A stretch of DNA of 64,000 nt from Oscheius tipulae (Eukaryota > Nematoda > Chromadorea > Rhabditida > Rhabditidae), in NCBI GenBank assembly GCA_037178975.1, contig JASJZH010000006.1, forward strand, positions 8,618,001-8,682,000. The letters are read 5' to 3'. The position numbers and the translations under genes are program-made. Below the pieces are notes generated by a model. That model saw only the letters and a list, made by a program, of their open reading frames with translations, made no database searches and had not been told where the DNA came from. Position 1 is the first letter of the stretch. Every line of letters begins with the position of its first letter. This document shows, piece after piece, positions 26,401 through 39,575 of this stretch.

Positions 26401-29400
26401 GTTGACGTAGTTTTCATTTCACAAGTTTCTCAGGAGTCGGAGCTCCATCCTCGGGTACCGCCTACATTGACGACTACGATATCCGCAGCTCCTTGCCAGC
26501 CATCCGTGAACGAATGGGTCTCTGTCCACAGTACAATATTCTCTTCAGTAATCTGACCATCATGGAACATTTGGAGTTCTTCTGCAAGCTCAAGGTATTT
26601 TAAGACATTCTTATTTTTACAAATTTTCGGTTTAGAATAGAGAATGGAATCCAGATGAGGCTATGGAAATGCTCACCCGTCTGAGGATCGAGTTCAAGGC
26701 AAACGCATACGCCGGCTCATTGTCTGGTGGTCAGAAGAGGAAGTTGTCTCTTGCTATTGCTCTGATTGGAGGCTCGGAGGTTTGTTTTATTTCACAAAAG
26801 CGGTGGTGGCAAAATTTGGGACGGTACAGGTGTGAATGTATTGGTCGAGACATTATGCAGATCGGTAACACCGAGATAGTTCATACGTTTTCCAAAAACT
26901 TTTGAGTAAAGTTGTGAAGTTCCGAGAGGAAACGTGTTAGTGCTTTATAAGATTACACGGTAATTTAAAGAAAAACTGCTCGACATGCATATACTTACCG
27001 TTTTCTAGATCGTTATGCTCGACGAGCCTACTTCTGGAATGGACCCTGGAGCTCGCCACGAAACCTGGACTCTTCTTCAAGCGGAACGCGCCAACCGTAC
27101 TATGCTCCTCACAACACACTTCATGGAAGAAGCCGACATCCTTGGAGACAGAATCGCTATCCTAGCACATGGTCAACTCCAATGTTGCGGCTCAGGCATG
27201 TACTTGAAGAAACAGTACGGAGCTGGTTACCATTTGGTTATTGTCTATGGACAGCGTCCAGTTATTGCTGATACCATGTCAGTCATCACAAAGTTTATTC
27301 CTGATGCCGAACTTGCATCTGTTGTGGGACAAGAAGGAACTTTCCTGTTGAATGCTAGCTACCGTCCAAAGTAGGTTTTTCTTTCTGTCTAACGTCAGTT
27401 CTTAGGTTCCCAGCGTTGTTCCGCGAGCTTGAAGCCCACCAGAAAGAGCTGGGTATCAACTCTTTTGGTGTTTCAATTACCACCATGGAAGAAGTCTTCT
27501 TGAAAGTCGGAGAAGAGGCTGATGATCGGTACAACAGAGATCACGGAATCGAAGATGAACAGGCTACTCATGCAGAACTGACTGACGATGCTCCCATTCT
27601 GAAAAGTTTGTGATTTTGATTCTCCGTACAAACACTGGTTTAGAACTGAAGGCGACCAGAAAACTGACAGGTTTCGCTTACTACTGGGGTCATGTTAAGG
27701 CTATGTTCATCAAGCGAGCAATCTTCTTCTCAAGAAAGTGGTCACAGTTTATTCCCCAGCTCGTCTTCCCAGTAAGTACAGGAACCAGAAAGTTGCGGAA
27801 ATATATTTCAGATTGCCTATCTGGCGTTGATGATGTCCACCTCGAATACAATCCCTGCAGCTAAGGAACAACCACCACTCTTCCTTACCCTGGACCAGTT
27901 CGCTTCAAGTGACATGGATGGTTATATCACCACTTCAAACGACAGCTTCGGAACGAGGCCTCTTTACGAAAAAATGAGCAAGACAGTTAGATTGATGGAG
28001 GCTCCGAGCAGCATTCATGTCCAGGAAGTTGCCGATGTCAGGAGTTACATTCTCAGTCAAACTGTTGCGGTAAGAAAAATGTGAGGTATCATTCAGTATG
28101 AGCTTATAGGCCGGCTCACGCACATTTGGACTCCACTACCCGGCCGCTTACTCATCAGCTATGGGAATCATTCAAAGTAAGTTTTGTTTTTACTAATACA
28201 GAACACACCCTTTTACTCCCTAATTTGAGATGTTCTTTTTATTTTTCGAGAAAGAGAAATTTGAATCTTCTGTCTCTGTCAGCTTATTAAAATCAGTGTC
28301 TTTGGAATTCGACTAGGTGGTTGTGCTTGTTGGTCATTTTCCACTCTTCTGGACTTGTCAATTCCTATGTGCCCTTGCCAATTTGTGTAGAGAACTGTTT
28401 CCGCTTCCATATGTCTTTTGTCAAACTCATCGAAGATTGGGATAACTAAAATAAACAACTTGAACGACAGCCAATAAGTTTGAGGAATTGTGCACGTAGA
28501 TTCTTATAATGATTCTCTACGGCTGGTGTACAATTCCTCAAACTTATTGGCTGTCGTTCAAGTTGTTTATTTTAGTTATCCCAATGTGAAACAAACCGGC
28601 TTGCCAGCTGTATCTAACATATTACTTTCAGCCTACTTCAACAACTTCGCCTACACTTCCGCTCCAATTTCACTAATGATGGCTGATTCCGTCGCAATTT
28701 CAACTGCTACCGGCAAGGACGTCTTCTTATCCGTTGTCAACCACCCGCTTCCACCATCTTCTCAGGATGCTTTGAAGAACAAAGACATGAGCAATGGATC
28801 TGCCTACATCATTGCTTACGCTATTGTAACAGCCATGGCTCTGATCATTGCTGGAAACTCTTCATTCCTGATCCGTGAAAGAAAGAAGAAAAGCAAGCAT
28901 ATGCAACTTCTCTCCGGACTGAGGCCATGGATGTTTTGGAGCACTTCTTTTGTTTGGGACTTCCTCTGGTACATGGTCCGAGTTGCTTTCTTCATCATCA
29001 TCTTCTACGCCTTCAGTACAAAGCAGTTCACAGATAGTGCCGGAACAGTCTTGACTCTGATTCTTATAATGGTTCTCTACGGCTGGTGCACAATTCCTCA
29101 AACTTATTGGCTGTCGTTCAAGTTCAACTCGGCTCCGAAAGGCTACACACTTCTGGTCATGCTGCACATTCTGACAGGAATGGCTGGGTTGATTGCTGTT
29201 CCAATCATCCAAGACACGTCAAGCAAATCGTCAGCTCACACCTTCAGCATTCTTTTCTCCTTCTTCTTCCCAACATACAGCGTGGCCAACTGCTTCATTC
29301 AAGTCTACAACAACGAGTTTGGAAAGGAAGCGTGTACCAAGCTGGATTGTAAAGCTGTGCTGACCGCTGCCGACTTCTGCTGCTCCTCTGATAAATCTAG

Positions 29401-30816
29401 TAGGTTTCAAACCTAGCTCTCTTCATTGACGTAACTCAGAACTCGTCTACACTAACAACATTCTCGGTGATGGTGGGCAGAAGGGTATACTCTGGCCTAT
29501 TCTGTTCTTTGTCTTCCAAGGAGCTTTCTACTGGCTATTGACCTTCTTAGCGGAGAACAATGTACCAACACTTTTTGATCTGTTGAAGAAACTGTGTTGT
29601 TCAGGAAACAACAAGGTTACCGATGTGGTAAGCCATCTTCTTAACCTTCGAAACATGAAAAATTTTCAGAAGAAGGGTGACAACTGGGCTCTGGACAACG
29701 ACATGTCCAATTCCATTGAAGACAGTGACGTTCTAGCTGAAAAATCTACAGTGGCACACGCTGATACAAGTTCAGGTGCTGTGGTAGTCAAGGACATCCA
29801 GAAATCGTACGAATTTTAATCTGAAATATGAAAATATCTTAAATATAGGTACGGAAACTTCAACGCTGTCAAAGGTGTATCGTTCCGAGTCAACACCAGT
29901 GATTGCTTCGGACTTCTTGGAGTGAACGGAGCTGGAAAGACTAGTACTTTCCAAATGCTGACGGGTGAAAACTCAATTTCTGGAGGAGATGCGTTTATTT
30001 TTGGACACAGTGTGACCAATGATTGGAGAAATGTAAGCATTTAAACTTCAAGACATATTCAAAATGTTTTAGGCTGGTGACCGACTTGGTTACTGCCCAC
30101 AGTTCGATGCAGTCATCAAGGAAATGACAGGAGAAGAAACTCTCTACATGTTTGCTAGGATCCGAGGTCTACACCCTGAAGACATTCCCGAGAAGGTCTG
30201 CGCAGTCATCGAAGCCATCGGCATTGGAATGTATGCCAAAAGACAGATCAAGACCTACAGTGGTGGAAACAAACGGCGTCTATCTCTCGGAATTGCTTTA
30301 GTTGGACTGCCTGATGTCCTCCTGCTTGATGAACCAACCACTGGAGTCGATCCCAAGGCCAGAAGAATCATCTGGAACATTTTGGCTAAAGTCAGACAAC
30401 TGGGAACGGCAATGGTCTTGACATCCCATAGCATGGACGAGTGTGAAGCTCTGTGTACTGAACTGGCTGTGATGGTATACGGACGGTTCCGATGCTACGG
30501 AAGCTGTCAGCACATCAAAAGTCGTTATGGAGCCGGCTACACCCTCCTAATCCGACTGAGACACCTTGAGGATGCGGAAAGGACGAAGAAGGAGCTGTTC
30601 ACTCGATTCCCTGGCACCATGCTGAAAGAACAACACGTTCTTCAACTTAACTTCGAGCTGCCTAAAAAGGATGGAATCACTTGGTCTGGACTCTTCGAAC
30701 AGATTGAGGATATTTCAACAACTATTAACTTTGACGACTATTCATTGAGTCAAACGACTCTGGAGCAAGTCTTTCTTGAATTTTCTCGAGCAGCAAACGT
30801 GTCAAGTGATGTATAA
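23454..30816 (+). CDS. ABCA-family full ABC transporter
   Basis: Multi-exon gene for a protein of about 1,500-1,600 residues with the layout TMD1-NBD1-TMD2-NBD2. The N-terminal Trp-rich start and membrane helix ([17 protein letters not shown]) are typical of ABCA. A large first extracellular domain with N-glycosylation sites follows, then helices encoded around 24840-25930. NBD1 (about 26200-27600) has Walker [11 protein letters not shown], signature [11 protein letters not shown] and Walker [16 protein letters not shown]2 is encoded around 27650-29530. NBD2 (about 29780-30816) has [22 protein letters not shown] and [12 protein letters not shown]. Both catalytic sites look intact. ABCA proteins move lipids across membranes; C. 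elegans relatives are the ABT proteins and CED-7, and I cannot choose among them. The intron at 28177-28631 (455 bp) contains a foldback copy of part of a downstream exon. The stop is only 71 bp from the convergent SLC22 stop. Confidence 0.95.
28436..28585. repeat. intronic foldback carrying a copy of a downstream ABCA exon segment
   Basis: Left arm 28436-28495 and right arm 28526-28585 are 60-nt inverted repeats with one mismatch (C/T at 28529 against the left arm), around a 30-nt spacer. The spacer itself can pair at its ends (gtaga with tctac). Positions 28499-28564 match exon positions 29059-29124 of the same gene at 64 of 66 bases. The left arm 28457-28495 is the exact reverse complement of 29086-29124. 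The remaining 21 bp of each arm (ending attgggataac type) do not come from that exon. The whole lies inside one 455-bp intron of the ABCA gene. Confidence 0.93.
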
Positions 30817-30887
30817 CCTGTACTTGTTTATTGTTCACCGGGTTGTACATAAAACATTATAAGTTATTGCTTTAGCATTGGACTGGC

Positions 30888-33136
30888 CTAAAAAGATTGT
30901 ATTTTCACAACTGTTGAGAGAGAGACACCCACCTCCGGCTTGATACTTTTCTCCTTATTCCTAAAACACTTCCGAATAACTGGTCCAGGATCAAAATCGG
31001 CTGGAAAAATTTAATAGATGGGATCAAAGGATTGCATACGAATGTCTTCCGGAAGTTCCTTGTCCCGAGTTTCTGGTAATAACAAGACAAACAGCGCTGC
31101 TGATATTGATAGCAAGGCCAGGAGCATTGTAGGTGCCCGTTCATCGATGGCGGCTAGACGCTTCAGGTACGGAGCTACTACTCCGCCAATATCACGAATG
31201 AATCCAACGAATCCAAGAAAAACGTTCCTCACAGAAGTTGGAGTGGATTCCGAGCTGTGAAGTGGATGGTTGGACCAGAGAACCACACAGAAACATTTCA
31301 TGACCAGAGGGAAAATGATGTGCCAGGCGGATTTTGAAGAAGCTAGCATGAGAGAGGCACAAAGTGCTTGAGCTGCCAAAGATGTCATGGAGACTGATTT
31401 CCTGCTCCAGAAGTGCTGAAAGAACAAGTTTTTACAGGAAAATACACGCTTACAATCATAATGTTGGTCATGATAGCTCCAGGGATCTCTATCAGGCCTG
31501 ACAGAAAGAAACCCGTCATTTTGTCTTCAGCCAAATCTGTTGAGAACAAAGACAGTGCCCAGTAGGTAAAACTCAGAACGATGCTGAAACTTGGAATAGT
31601 TAGTTTGTCCATAAAACTCACAAGATGTATCCATTGATGAGTAAGTTGATGAACATTGTTGGATTCTTAAAAATGTCCAAGAAGGTTCTCTTCACTTCAT
31701 CGGTTTTCTAAAAAGAGACATTTTGATATCGACTGGCTATGCAAACCTCAAAATCGGTCAGCGCTTGACAAGCCATCAGATCTATCTTTCTGCTGTTGTA
31801 CTTTTCCACTCTCCTTATGTACTTCTTGACCTCGGAGTGCTTCTTCATAGTACAGAGCCAATGAAGAGACTCGGGTATGAACCAGAAGTAGGGGAGACAG
31901 AGCAATGCGGGTAGGGTTGCGACCAGATAGAGTGTCCTCCAATCAGAAATGTACAGCTTGATGACGCCGGCTAGAAGATATCCAAGGATCCAGAAGGTAT
32001 TATAGGCAATAGGTAAGACGTTGCGGAACTTTGTTGAAACTGATTCCAACGACAGGGTAATACCTATGGTGGCAAAGCTCTGAAACAACTAGTTTTGCTA
32101 CTTCCTTTCAAATTTTGAAAGCTTCTGAAATATGTTCTCTCGCTTCTGGTCTCAATTCTTTACACATTTTGTCAGTTTTATCAAAATATTGTAGCCCCAT
32201 TCTGTCGCAGACTCTCTAAATATTTGTTTTTTGTTAAACCACCATCTGTACTAAACACTTTAACTGATTTATCGTTTCTAAGTATGTACATTTCCTAATG
32301 GGGTCTTATTCGCTTTTTATTCACTCAGTTCAATAAGCAGCTATCCTTTTTGCTCAATCTTCCTACTGAATCACCCGCACGCCACTAGAATTGAGTCAAG
32401 GGCATTCGGAAGAAAGGCACATAAAGACTACAAAGAATCTATCTTGTACTATATCGCTTCCACTCACAGTATTGGCAATCCCTCCAATGAAACGGAAAAG
32501 TAGGAAGAAGTTATAGCTCGGAGCAACAATACAGAACACATTTGCGACTAAGGATGCATATAGAGGAATAAGGTAGGTTAGGCGTCGACCATAGAGATCA
32601 GACAGCTGCATGACAAGAGGAGCCACAAGCATTCCACCTAAACTGTAATAGATGGAAAAAAAAACTGTTTTACCTAATAAGAACACTGAAGATGCGTGTT
32701 CAGCTGCATTCTTCTCAGAACAGATTAAATGATAGTCAGAGGCAATAGAGTGTCCAGGGTGGTCGTAGGTTATAACTGCTCCTGGGAGCTGGTCACAAAA
32801 ATATGTTGCATTTGTAGATGTTTGAACAAAATTACATTCATCCAATTTCTGAAACGGTTTAATACGTATTTCCTAAAAAAAACTGAAAACTGACCACAAA
32901 ACCTTTAGAAGAATTATAAACACAGGAAAATTTAGGCTCTTCAGTAATGAAGGGCATAATCATCATATTCACTGCATATAAAAGATGAACAGAGTTTGCT
33001 AAAATATAGGTTCGCATCTGAAAAGGTTAATTCTATGGACAGTAGCTTGCCTTACTTGAAATTTGCCATATTTTCCAAAAGCATCGAGCACCTTGTTTGG
33101 GTCCAGATTCTCATATAACGCGTCGTCCTCCAGCAT
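30888..33136 (-). CDS. SLC22-type organic ion transporter, copy A
   Basis: Major facilitator of the organic cation/anion transporter family. It starts MLEDDALYENLDPNKVL directly after a cttcag acceptor. A first helix (NSVHLLYAVNMMIMPFI) is followed by the large extracellular loop with cysteines and N-glycosylation sites. The MFS loop 2-3 motif is LSDLYGRRLTYLIPLY. Then come SLESVSTKFRN, the loop motif PESLHWL, DKMTGFFLSGLIEIPGA, the segment TPTSVRNVFLGF, and the terminal PETRDKELPEDI. A 39-nt intron after EDI gives a tail PDFDPGPVIRKCF; without it the frame ends earlier at 31011. The exact 3' end is therefore uncertain. Substrate is unknown. It is paralogous to the adjacent upstream copy. Confidence 0.9.
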
Positions 33137-33501
33137 TCTGAAGTAACAACTTTTGGGAAAAAGCTAATAAGACATAGAAAAGATTTTCCAAAAGTGAATA
33201 TAGTTTCCGGCGCCCAGTTATACAGTCAAGGTTTGCGAGGGAAAAACAAGATAAGGGAGCCCCCGGTGTGTTCGACTGGACAGCAGCGCAGGTACAGCAT
33301 GTAACAGAAACTTGAAGAAAATAATGATTGATGGTCAATCACTATCTTTGACGGCCATCTCTCTCTCTCTCTCTCTTCTTGTTACACGAGAAATACCGGC
33401 TGCGAACAATTCCGTAATTTGATCTATCGCTTCTGTTCTCGCCGCTGACATACTGTGTGATCACTTGAGAAAATGTTTTATTCTTTTGTACAGACACAGA
33501 A
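33137..33501. other. spacer between tandem SLC22 genes, with CT repeat
   Basis: Contains a (CT)n run at 33358-33379, the poly(A) signal of copy B (33477-33482 on the minus strand, just into this span), and the acceptor at the start of copy A. A gap of about 365 bp with a poly(A) signal then a trans-splice-like acceptor would also fit an operon junction. Confidence 0.5.
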
Positions 33502-35767
33502 TTAGACAGAATGCGAATGACCATTGGACGACTCCTTCGAGAAGGCTGCATCCGATGACGAGACAGTAATCATTGGAGTGCCCTGAAAGCGCTAATGGAT
33601 GTTAAAAGCAACTTAAAGATAGCTAGTATTTCTAAACTTTGTAAGAATTCGCTAATTTCAAGCATTACCTCTAAACTTTTGTCCTTTGCATCCTGCCGTC
33701 TCCTTAACACGCAATTCATCAACGGTCCAGGATCGTAATTGGTATCGTCTGTGTAATTTGGTTTTGTGTGTGCAAAGTCTGTTGCCTACCTATGTCTGAT
33801 GCCAACTCCTTGTCCTTGGTCTCTGGCAGGGCTAGAACGGCTACTGCCGCGACTGCTGACATCACCGCTATGACTAAAGCTGGTGCTCGCTTGTCAATCG
33901 CCTCAAGACGCTTGAGATATGGCGCGAAGACGGATCCTAGGTCTCCGAGGAAGGAACAGACACCGATGAATACATTCCTGACAGAGGTGGGAGCAGCTTC
34001 AGAATAGAGAAGAGGCTGACTGCTCCAGGCAACATTGTTGAAGCATTTGGCCAAGAGAGGAAAGAGTACGACCCAAACAGAATGAGCTGGAGAGAAGACT
34101 GCTGCTGTCATAGCCAATGCTTGGACGGCCAAAGCTACCAAGGAAACTGTCTTTCGTTTGCATTTGACCTAAAAACTTGACTGAAGCATAGGAAAAACCC
34201 TTACAATCATGATGAAGGCTATGATAGCTCCGGGAATCTCAATCAGTCCTGACAGGAAGAATCCTGTCATTTTGTCTTCACTCAAGTCTGTAGAGAATAG
34301 GGACAGTCCCCAGTAGGTCAAGCTCATGACGATTCTGAAGGGGGCTGTAACGTGATTGTCTGCGAGACATATATTGCAGACAACTTTGAAAAAATGAACG
34401 TTACAAGACTCAAAAGGTGGGTGTGGCTTTGAAAAAGTCTATGTAACGACCTTTTGGGCACAAAGGTCCTCTCACGAAATCTGTTTTTACATATTGTTCC
34501 ATCTGACCACAATTGGGCAAAGAATCAACTTACAAGATGTAGGAGTTGAGCATCATGTTGACAAACAGTGCTGGAGATGTGAAGAGAGTAACCGCGGTCC
34601 TCTTTTTCACTTTTTCGTTTACCTAAAGCGTTTTTTGTTTGGATCTTCACAACTTACATCAGGAGTAACTTCCAATCTGCAATCTCTCAGTTCGATCGTA
34701 GTCCTGTTGATTCTCATTGACTTTGTGATGTACTTCTTCACGTCATGCTCTCGTTTTTGTGTGATTAGCCAGTGAATGGATTCCGGAGTGCACCAATAGT
34801 ACGGGATGGTCAAGATACCAGGTATACAGGCACAGAAGTAGTGCCATCTCCAATTGGGGACAATCAGCTTGAGCACGCCGGCTAGCATCCATCCAAGTAC
34901 CCAAAAAACGTTGCCGAGAACTGAGGCATAATTTCGGAACTTTGTGGAGACAGATTCGAGGCAGAGAGTCATAGCGATACTGGAAAAGCCCTAAAGAAAA
35001 ACTGACCGAACAAAATTTTGAACCAACCGAGGTGGCCACTCCAGCAATGAATCGGAAGACAAGGAAGAACGTGTAGTTTGGAGCAAACGCACAGATCATA
35101 TTGGATAAAATAGAGACATAGAGAGGTATCAGAAAGGTGACTCGTCTTCCAAATAAGTCAGAAAGTTGGGTAATAATCGGAGCGACAAGCATTCCTCCTA
35201 AAATGTAACTTTTTTTGCTACAAAACGTAACAATTACCCAAAAGAAACACAGAAGAACCATGTTCGACCTCCTCATACCGATCGCAAACCAGGTCAAACT
35301 CTGAGGCAATCGACGAATGAACATCTTCGTAGACATAGTATGCTCCAGGAATGTTTTGACATGCCAGTGTCCAGTTATTTGAATCCAATATTTTACAGCT
35401 GTTCTCAACTATGAAGACCTAAAAATTGTATGACCAAGTACAAAATGTCACTTACCCAAATTTCGTTCTCTGGAGGAGTGATTTTACAACTGAATTTTGG
35501 TTCTTCGGTGATTAATGGCATAGTCATCATCGTTGCAGCGAAGAATAGATGAACACTGTTTGTGATGAAGTAGGTTAGCATCTGAAACAGAAATTTTAAA
35601 TTCAAAAGAATGATTGTGAACATTCTCACCTGGTATCTTCCAAACTTTCCAAAAGCTGTCAAGACCTTATTCGCATCCAGATTGAGATAAGTCGAAGATG
35701 ATCTTGGCCGCTGTTCAGCGTCCACTCCAAGTGTCCCACCATGGTCAACGTTTTTGTGGTCACCCAT
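33502..35767 (-). CDS. SLC22-type organic ion transporter, copy B
   Basis: Paralogue of copy A with the same exon plan. It starts MGDHKNVDHGGTLGVD, a few bases after a gattcag acceptor, and has a longer N-terminus than copy A. Landmarks are NSVHLFFAATMMTMPLI, a Cys-containing extracellular loop, the MFS motif LSDLFGRRVTFLIPLY, LCLESVSTKFRN, PESIHWLI, DKMTGFFLSGLIEIPGA, TSVRNVFIGV and PETKDKELASDI. The tail DTNYDPGPLMNCVL is followed by a last exon (GTPMITVSSSDAAF ... HSHSV) reached through an acceptor near 33584. It is predicted to have twelve helices in the plasma membrane. Substrate is unknown. Confidence 0.92.
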
Positions 35768-37848
35768 AACTGAATCAGAAATGTTTTATGTTAAGATGCG
35801 GCTTATAAAACCAAAAAAGTGTCTTATGGGCTAAGGAAAAAAGGACAGCGATTCTTATCACCAGGTGTCCATATGAACGGGCTGGATGGAGGATGTGTCT
35901 AGCCCTCTTTAGTATATCAAAAGCTGTTGATAAGACTAAGGATTAACAATGGACGCTTCTGACCTCTAAAGAGGGACCATAAGCTGTGATAAGAACGTCC
36001 TTAAGAGCAGTTTTGTGTTCGGGGAATGAACTGACTTCCTTGCGAGAGATACCGTTGTTGCAGAACGATTAAAAGTTCTCGGATCAGTGGACAGACTATC
36101 GGCTGTTCCCACAATTATCCTACGTGGTCAAAAAGAATAGTCAAGTGCAAGCCGAGTACAATTCTGAGAGATAAAGGGGAGGTACTTGATAAAAAAATTG
36201 GCGATAGCTTGACTAGGAAAAAAACAAGATAGTTCATCTGAGAGAGAGGTCGTACTTGTTGACTCTCTTTCTCTCTGTGATAATCGAGCAGACACAACCG
36301 AACCTCCTTATCGATACCACGTAAAGAAATATAAGACAAAATGTCAATTTGACGCCTAACCAAAATAGTATCAAGTGATTTGGTGCTCTTTTAGAAAAAA
36401 AACAATTAGTTTCGTTCCCCATACTGAGCCGATTTTGACCGGGGAAAAAAAGCGACGGATCAAATTGTTACCGAACAAAATTTCGCAGGACTCATATATA
36501 CTTAAAACTTGTTTAATGTGTTACAAGTGCTTCTAAGATAAGTTCTGTCTTTAAAAAAATGAGGGAGTAACTATTGTAGGTTGCCCACAGGATCATGTTT
36601 GTATTGTTGCATTGTTATCCGCTGTAATTAGCGTTGTCAAATTAGTACAAACTGTTCTCAGCACAGTCCCACCCCCAATAAACGCGTTATGCGTTCCCTA
36701 TTCTAGATTTTGTAGGCGCCGTGTCAGAAGTATGTCATTCATCGTTTGTATCCAACTGTTTCCTTCTTTGAGGCTACAATTTCTGTAATGGGTAGACGAA
36801 TAGGATGCTTTCGTACAAATTACCTACTTTCGACAAAAAAAAAAGAATTGTAAAACTTACAGCTTGGGTAGCCGGTGCAATGTTTTAGCTGTACCATCTG
36901 GTAGTGCTCGCAGGGAGTTGGGGTCACAGTGGAGCATCTGCAGATAGAATCCTATAACAGCCATTAATAACAAGTATCGAATTCATTGAGCTTTGATTGC
37001 TCCGTGAGCCGATTGTTATTGTTATCATCAGTGCGCCAACAGTAGCCACGAAGCTTTTGGCATAATAACATTGGTCAGCTCACAGTATTTGATATTTTTT
37101 CTAACATTTCATACAATAATCAAAACATTGTCGCTCCCGCTTCCCTTATTGTTTTTGGACGGCTAAAAAGTAACCCAATTTTTTTTCTTGGCTGTTTCAA
37201 AATGTTTACGATTGAGGCCCCTTTCAATCTATTGCGTTTTAAACGTTTGTCAAACGTCGCCCATATTGCAAACTATAGTTTGATCCCATGTTCTGTTTAT
37301 CATCTTGTAGATGTTAGCTGCAGAACTTTGCTCTCACGGTCATGCAAATATGCAGCCGGCCCTTTAGTGTTGCTTTCATCCAGACGCGACTGATAGGCCC
37401 CCTGGAATCGATGATGTTTACACAATAAGCCATGCAGCAGTGATTTCTGCCACGGTTCCCACTATCGGCCTAATCATCTCCCGAGTATCTGTTTGCTCAA
37501 GAAATTGAAGGGTTCAAAGTATTTTTCACCTACCCCCTCCTGGTCCCTACAAGACCGCACTAATCGTCACTATTTTGTGCGTATCCATTCACGTATTGAT
37601 TGTGCAGCCGGCTGTTCCCTTTCAATTACAACCCATAACACATCGTCAAATACTACTCGGCTGACAAGCTATCAGTAAACCCGCGCTTTTCCGAACCTTT
37701 TATTCTTTGGGTAGCGACCAATTGGCAGGCCTTGGTCTCACTGTCATTTCTTCCTTATCGTTTGCATCGCGTTGCGTGAGTTGCACGATGACCTCGTCAC
37801 TTTTTATACCCGACAATCCGTCTTTTTCTAGCTGAACCCTCTTGAATA
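35768..37848. other. intergenic region between SLC22 copy B and sphingosine kinase
   Basis: About 2.1 kb with divergent promoters expected at both ends. No splice-consistent coding sequence or RNA gene was found. It is AT-rich with short homopolymer runs near 36420 and 36830. Confidence 0.5.
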
Positions 37849-39575
37849 ATGAATTACGAGGAGACTGCGGCTTTGCTAAAGGAGCACGGAGTCGGTTTCC
37901 ATCTAGACGATGCCATTTCATGCAAGAGTTCAGGTAGAAAAACTTAAATTTTCTAAAAGATGTGTTCAGACCAGACTGCCAATGAAATTTTGATAGAAGG
38001 CTATCCACTAGTCAAAGAGGTTCGAACCAGGAAGCTGTCAAAAGTCGCCTTCCCTTCAAGTTCAGCGACTAGAGTTTTCTATGAGAGAGTCAAAAAGTCG
38101 ATTGCTAGACCGATTCCTCGTAAGTTGACTCAGGTTTTGAGGACGTGACACATTTTAGCCCATCTCCTGAAGAGAGAGCTTAATAACCGAGTATTACTTC
38201 TAGTCAATCCATTTAGTGGACAGAAGAAGGCAGAAAAACTATGGCAAGAATATGGCAAATCAGTCCTGGAAGCAGCGGAAATTGAGGTTGATGTGGTTAA
38301 CACAGGTATTAGACCCCTTTCCTCATTCTACCCTTTAAGAGTGCCCACAACACGCAACAGAAATAGTCAGATCTATGAACATTGATAGCTACGATGCTAT
38401 CCTTGTGAACAGTGGTGATGGTTTGGTGACAGAGGTTTTGTGTGGACTCCTGCTGAGAAAGGACAGAGAACGAGCGCTCAAAATACCGATTTGTCATATT
38501 CCGGGTGGCACCAGTAACGCTCTAGCAGGAGCTATCCTTTTTTCTTCCAAGTAAGTGAACCATTCACAAAAAAACACGAGTTCAGTGAGCCCTTCCTGTC
38601 CAGAGACGTCTTCATAACAGAATGTGCTCTCTTCGCCGTACGACCTCGGTACATGCCCCTCCGATTGTGCAGTGTGGAGACGGAACACAATGACGTGAAG
38701 TCCATGTTTTTGAGTGCATGTTGGGGTCTGATCGCGGACATTGGTAAGTTTCAGGAGCCTCAAAATAGGAATGTTTTAGACCTGGGAAGTGAGCGGTTCC
38801 GATGGGCGGGCTTGGCTCGACTTCATATAGAGGCTATTATCCGGATATTACGTAAGAGGAGGTCCAACAAAGATATTTATGTTTCAGAGCTACCTAGAGT
38901 GGCAAAATACAAGGGCCGAATCAGTTATCTGCCAGTAGATAACAATGATTTGGTCAGGAAGACAAGAATCGGCCATTTGGCTGACAGATCCTTCTTCGGG
39001 AAGGACCATTTCAATTCTCCTCCTATCGCCCAAGCCACTGGGAAGGAGAAGCATCTTGCCTCTGACTTTGAAAACATTGCGGAAGCTTTGAATCAACCTT
39101 ATGTCAAGATTCCCTCTCTGAAAGAGCCTCTAGGAAAGGAATGGACCGTCATCGAAGGCGAATTTGTCATGGTCAATGTCACCTCCTTGTCTCATTTGGG
39201 TACATAACTTTTATGGCAGAAAGACTAATTTTAGGCTCCGACCTTCCGTATATCCCTTCCACGCAGATGGGTGAGCCAATTCTGTACTTGACCATGATCG
39301 ACTGGGCTATTTTGAAGAACCGGTTCGAGGTAGCCGATCTGTTTATTCGCATGAATCGAGGGGTCCACTTGACCTACCCATGCTTTCAGGCAAGTGGAAC
39401 GTCGGAGGATAGAAACTGTGTTCAGATTATTCCGGTGAGAGCTGTTCGTGTGGAGCCGCTTACCAAAACGGGTTATTTTGCTATTGACGGAGAGCCCTGT
39501 CAGAGCGGATCAGCATTCCAAGTCGTTCCACAGCATCATTGTGCTACTGTGATAGGCCGAAAACCGGTTCCATGA
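37849..39575 (+). CDS. sphk-1: sphingosine kinase
   Basis: Seven exons (37849-37933, 37970-38119, 38159-38305, 38340-38550, 38586-38743, 38780-39199, 39235-39575) give 503 residues. The diacylglycerol-kinase-like catalytic core is clear. LLLVNPFSGQKKA is the C1 motif, ILVNSGDGLVTEVLCGLL the ATP-binding C2 motif, IPGGTSNALAGA the C3 motif, and LIADIDLGSERFRWAGLARL the C4 motif with the Asp expected near the sphingosine site. C-terminal QMGEPILYLT and RAVRVEPL complete the fold. It phosphorylates sphingosine to sphingosine-1-phosphate. A tttttctag acceptor lies upstream of the ATG. It converges on a serine palmitoyltransferase gene 284 bp away. Confidence 0.95.

Noticed and set aside
29086-29352. 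88-codon frame in the ABCA TMD2 exon
   Set aside because: Alternate frame of a clearly coding exon.
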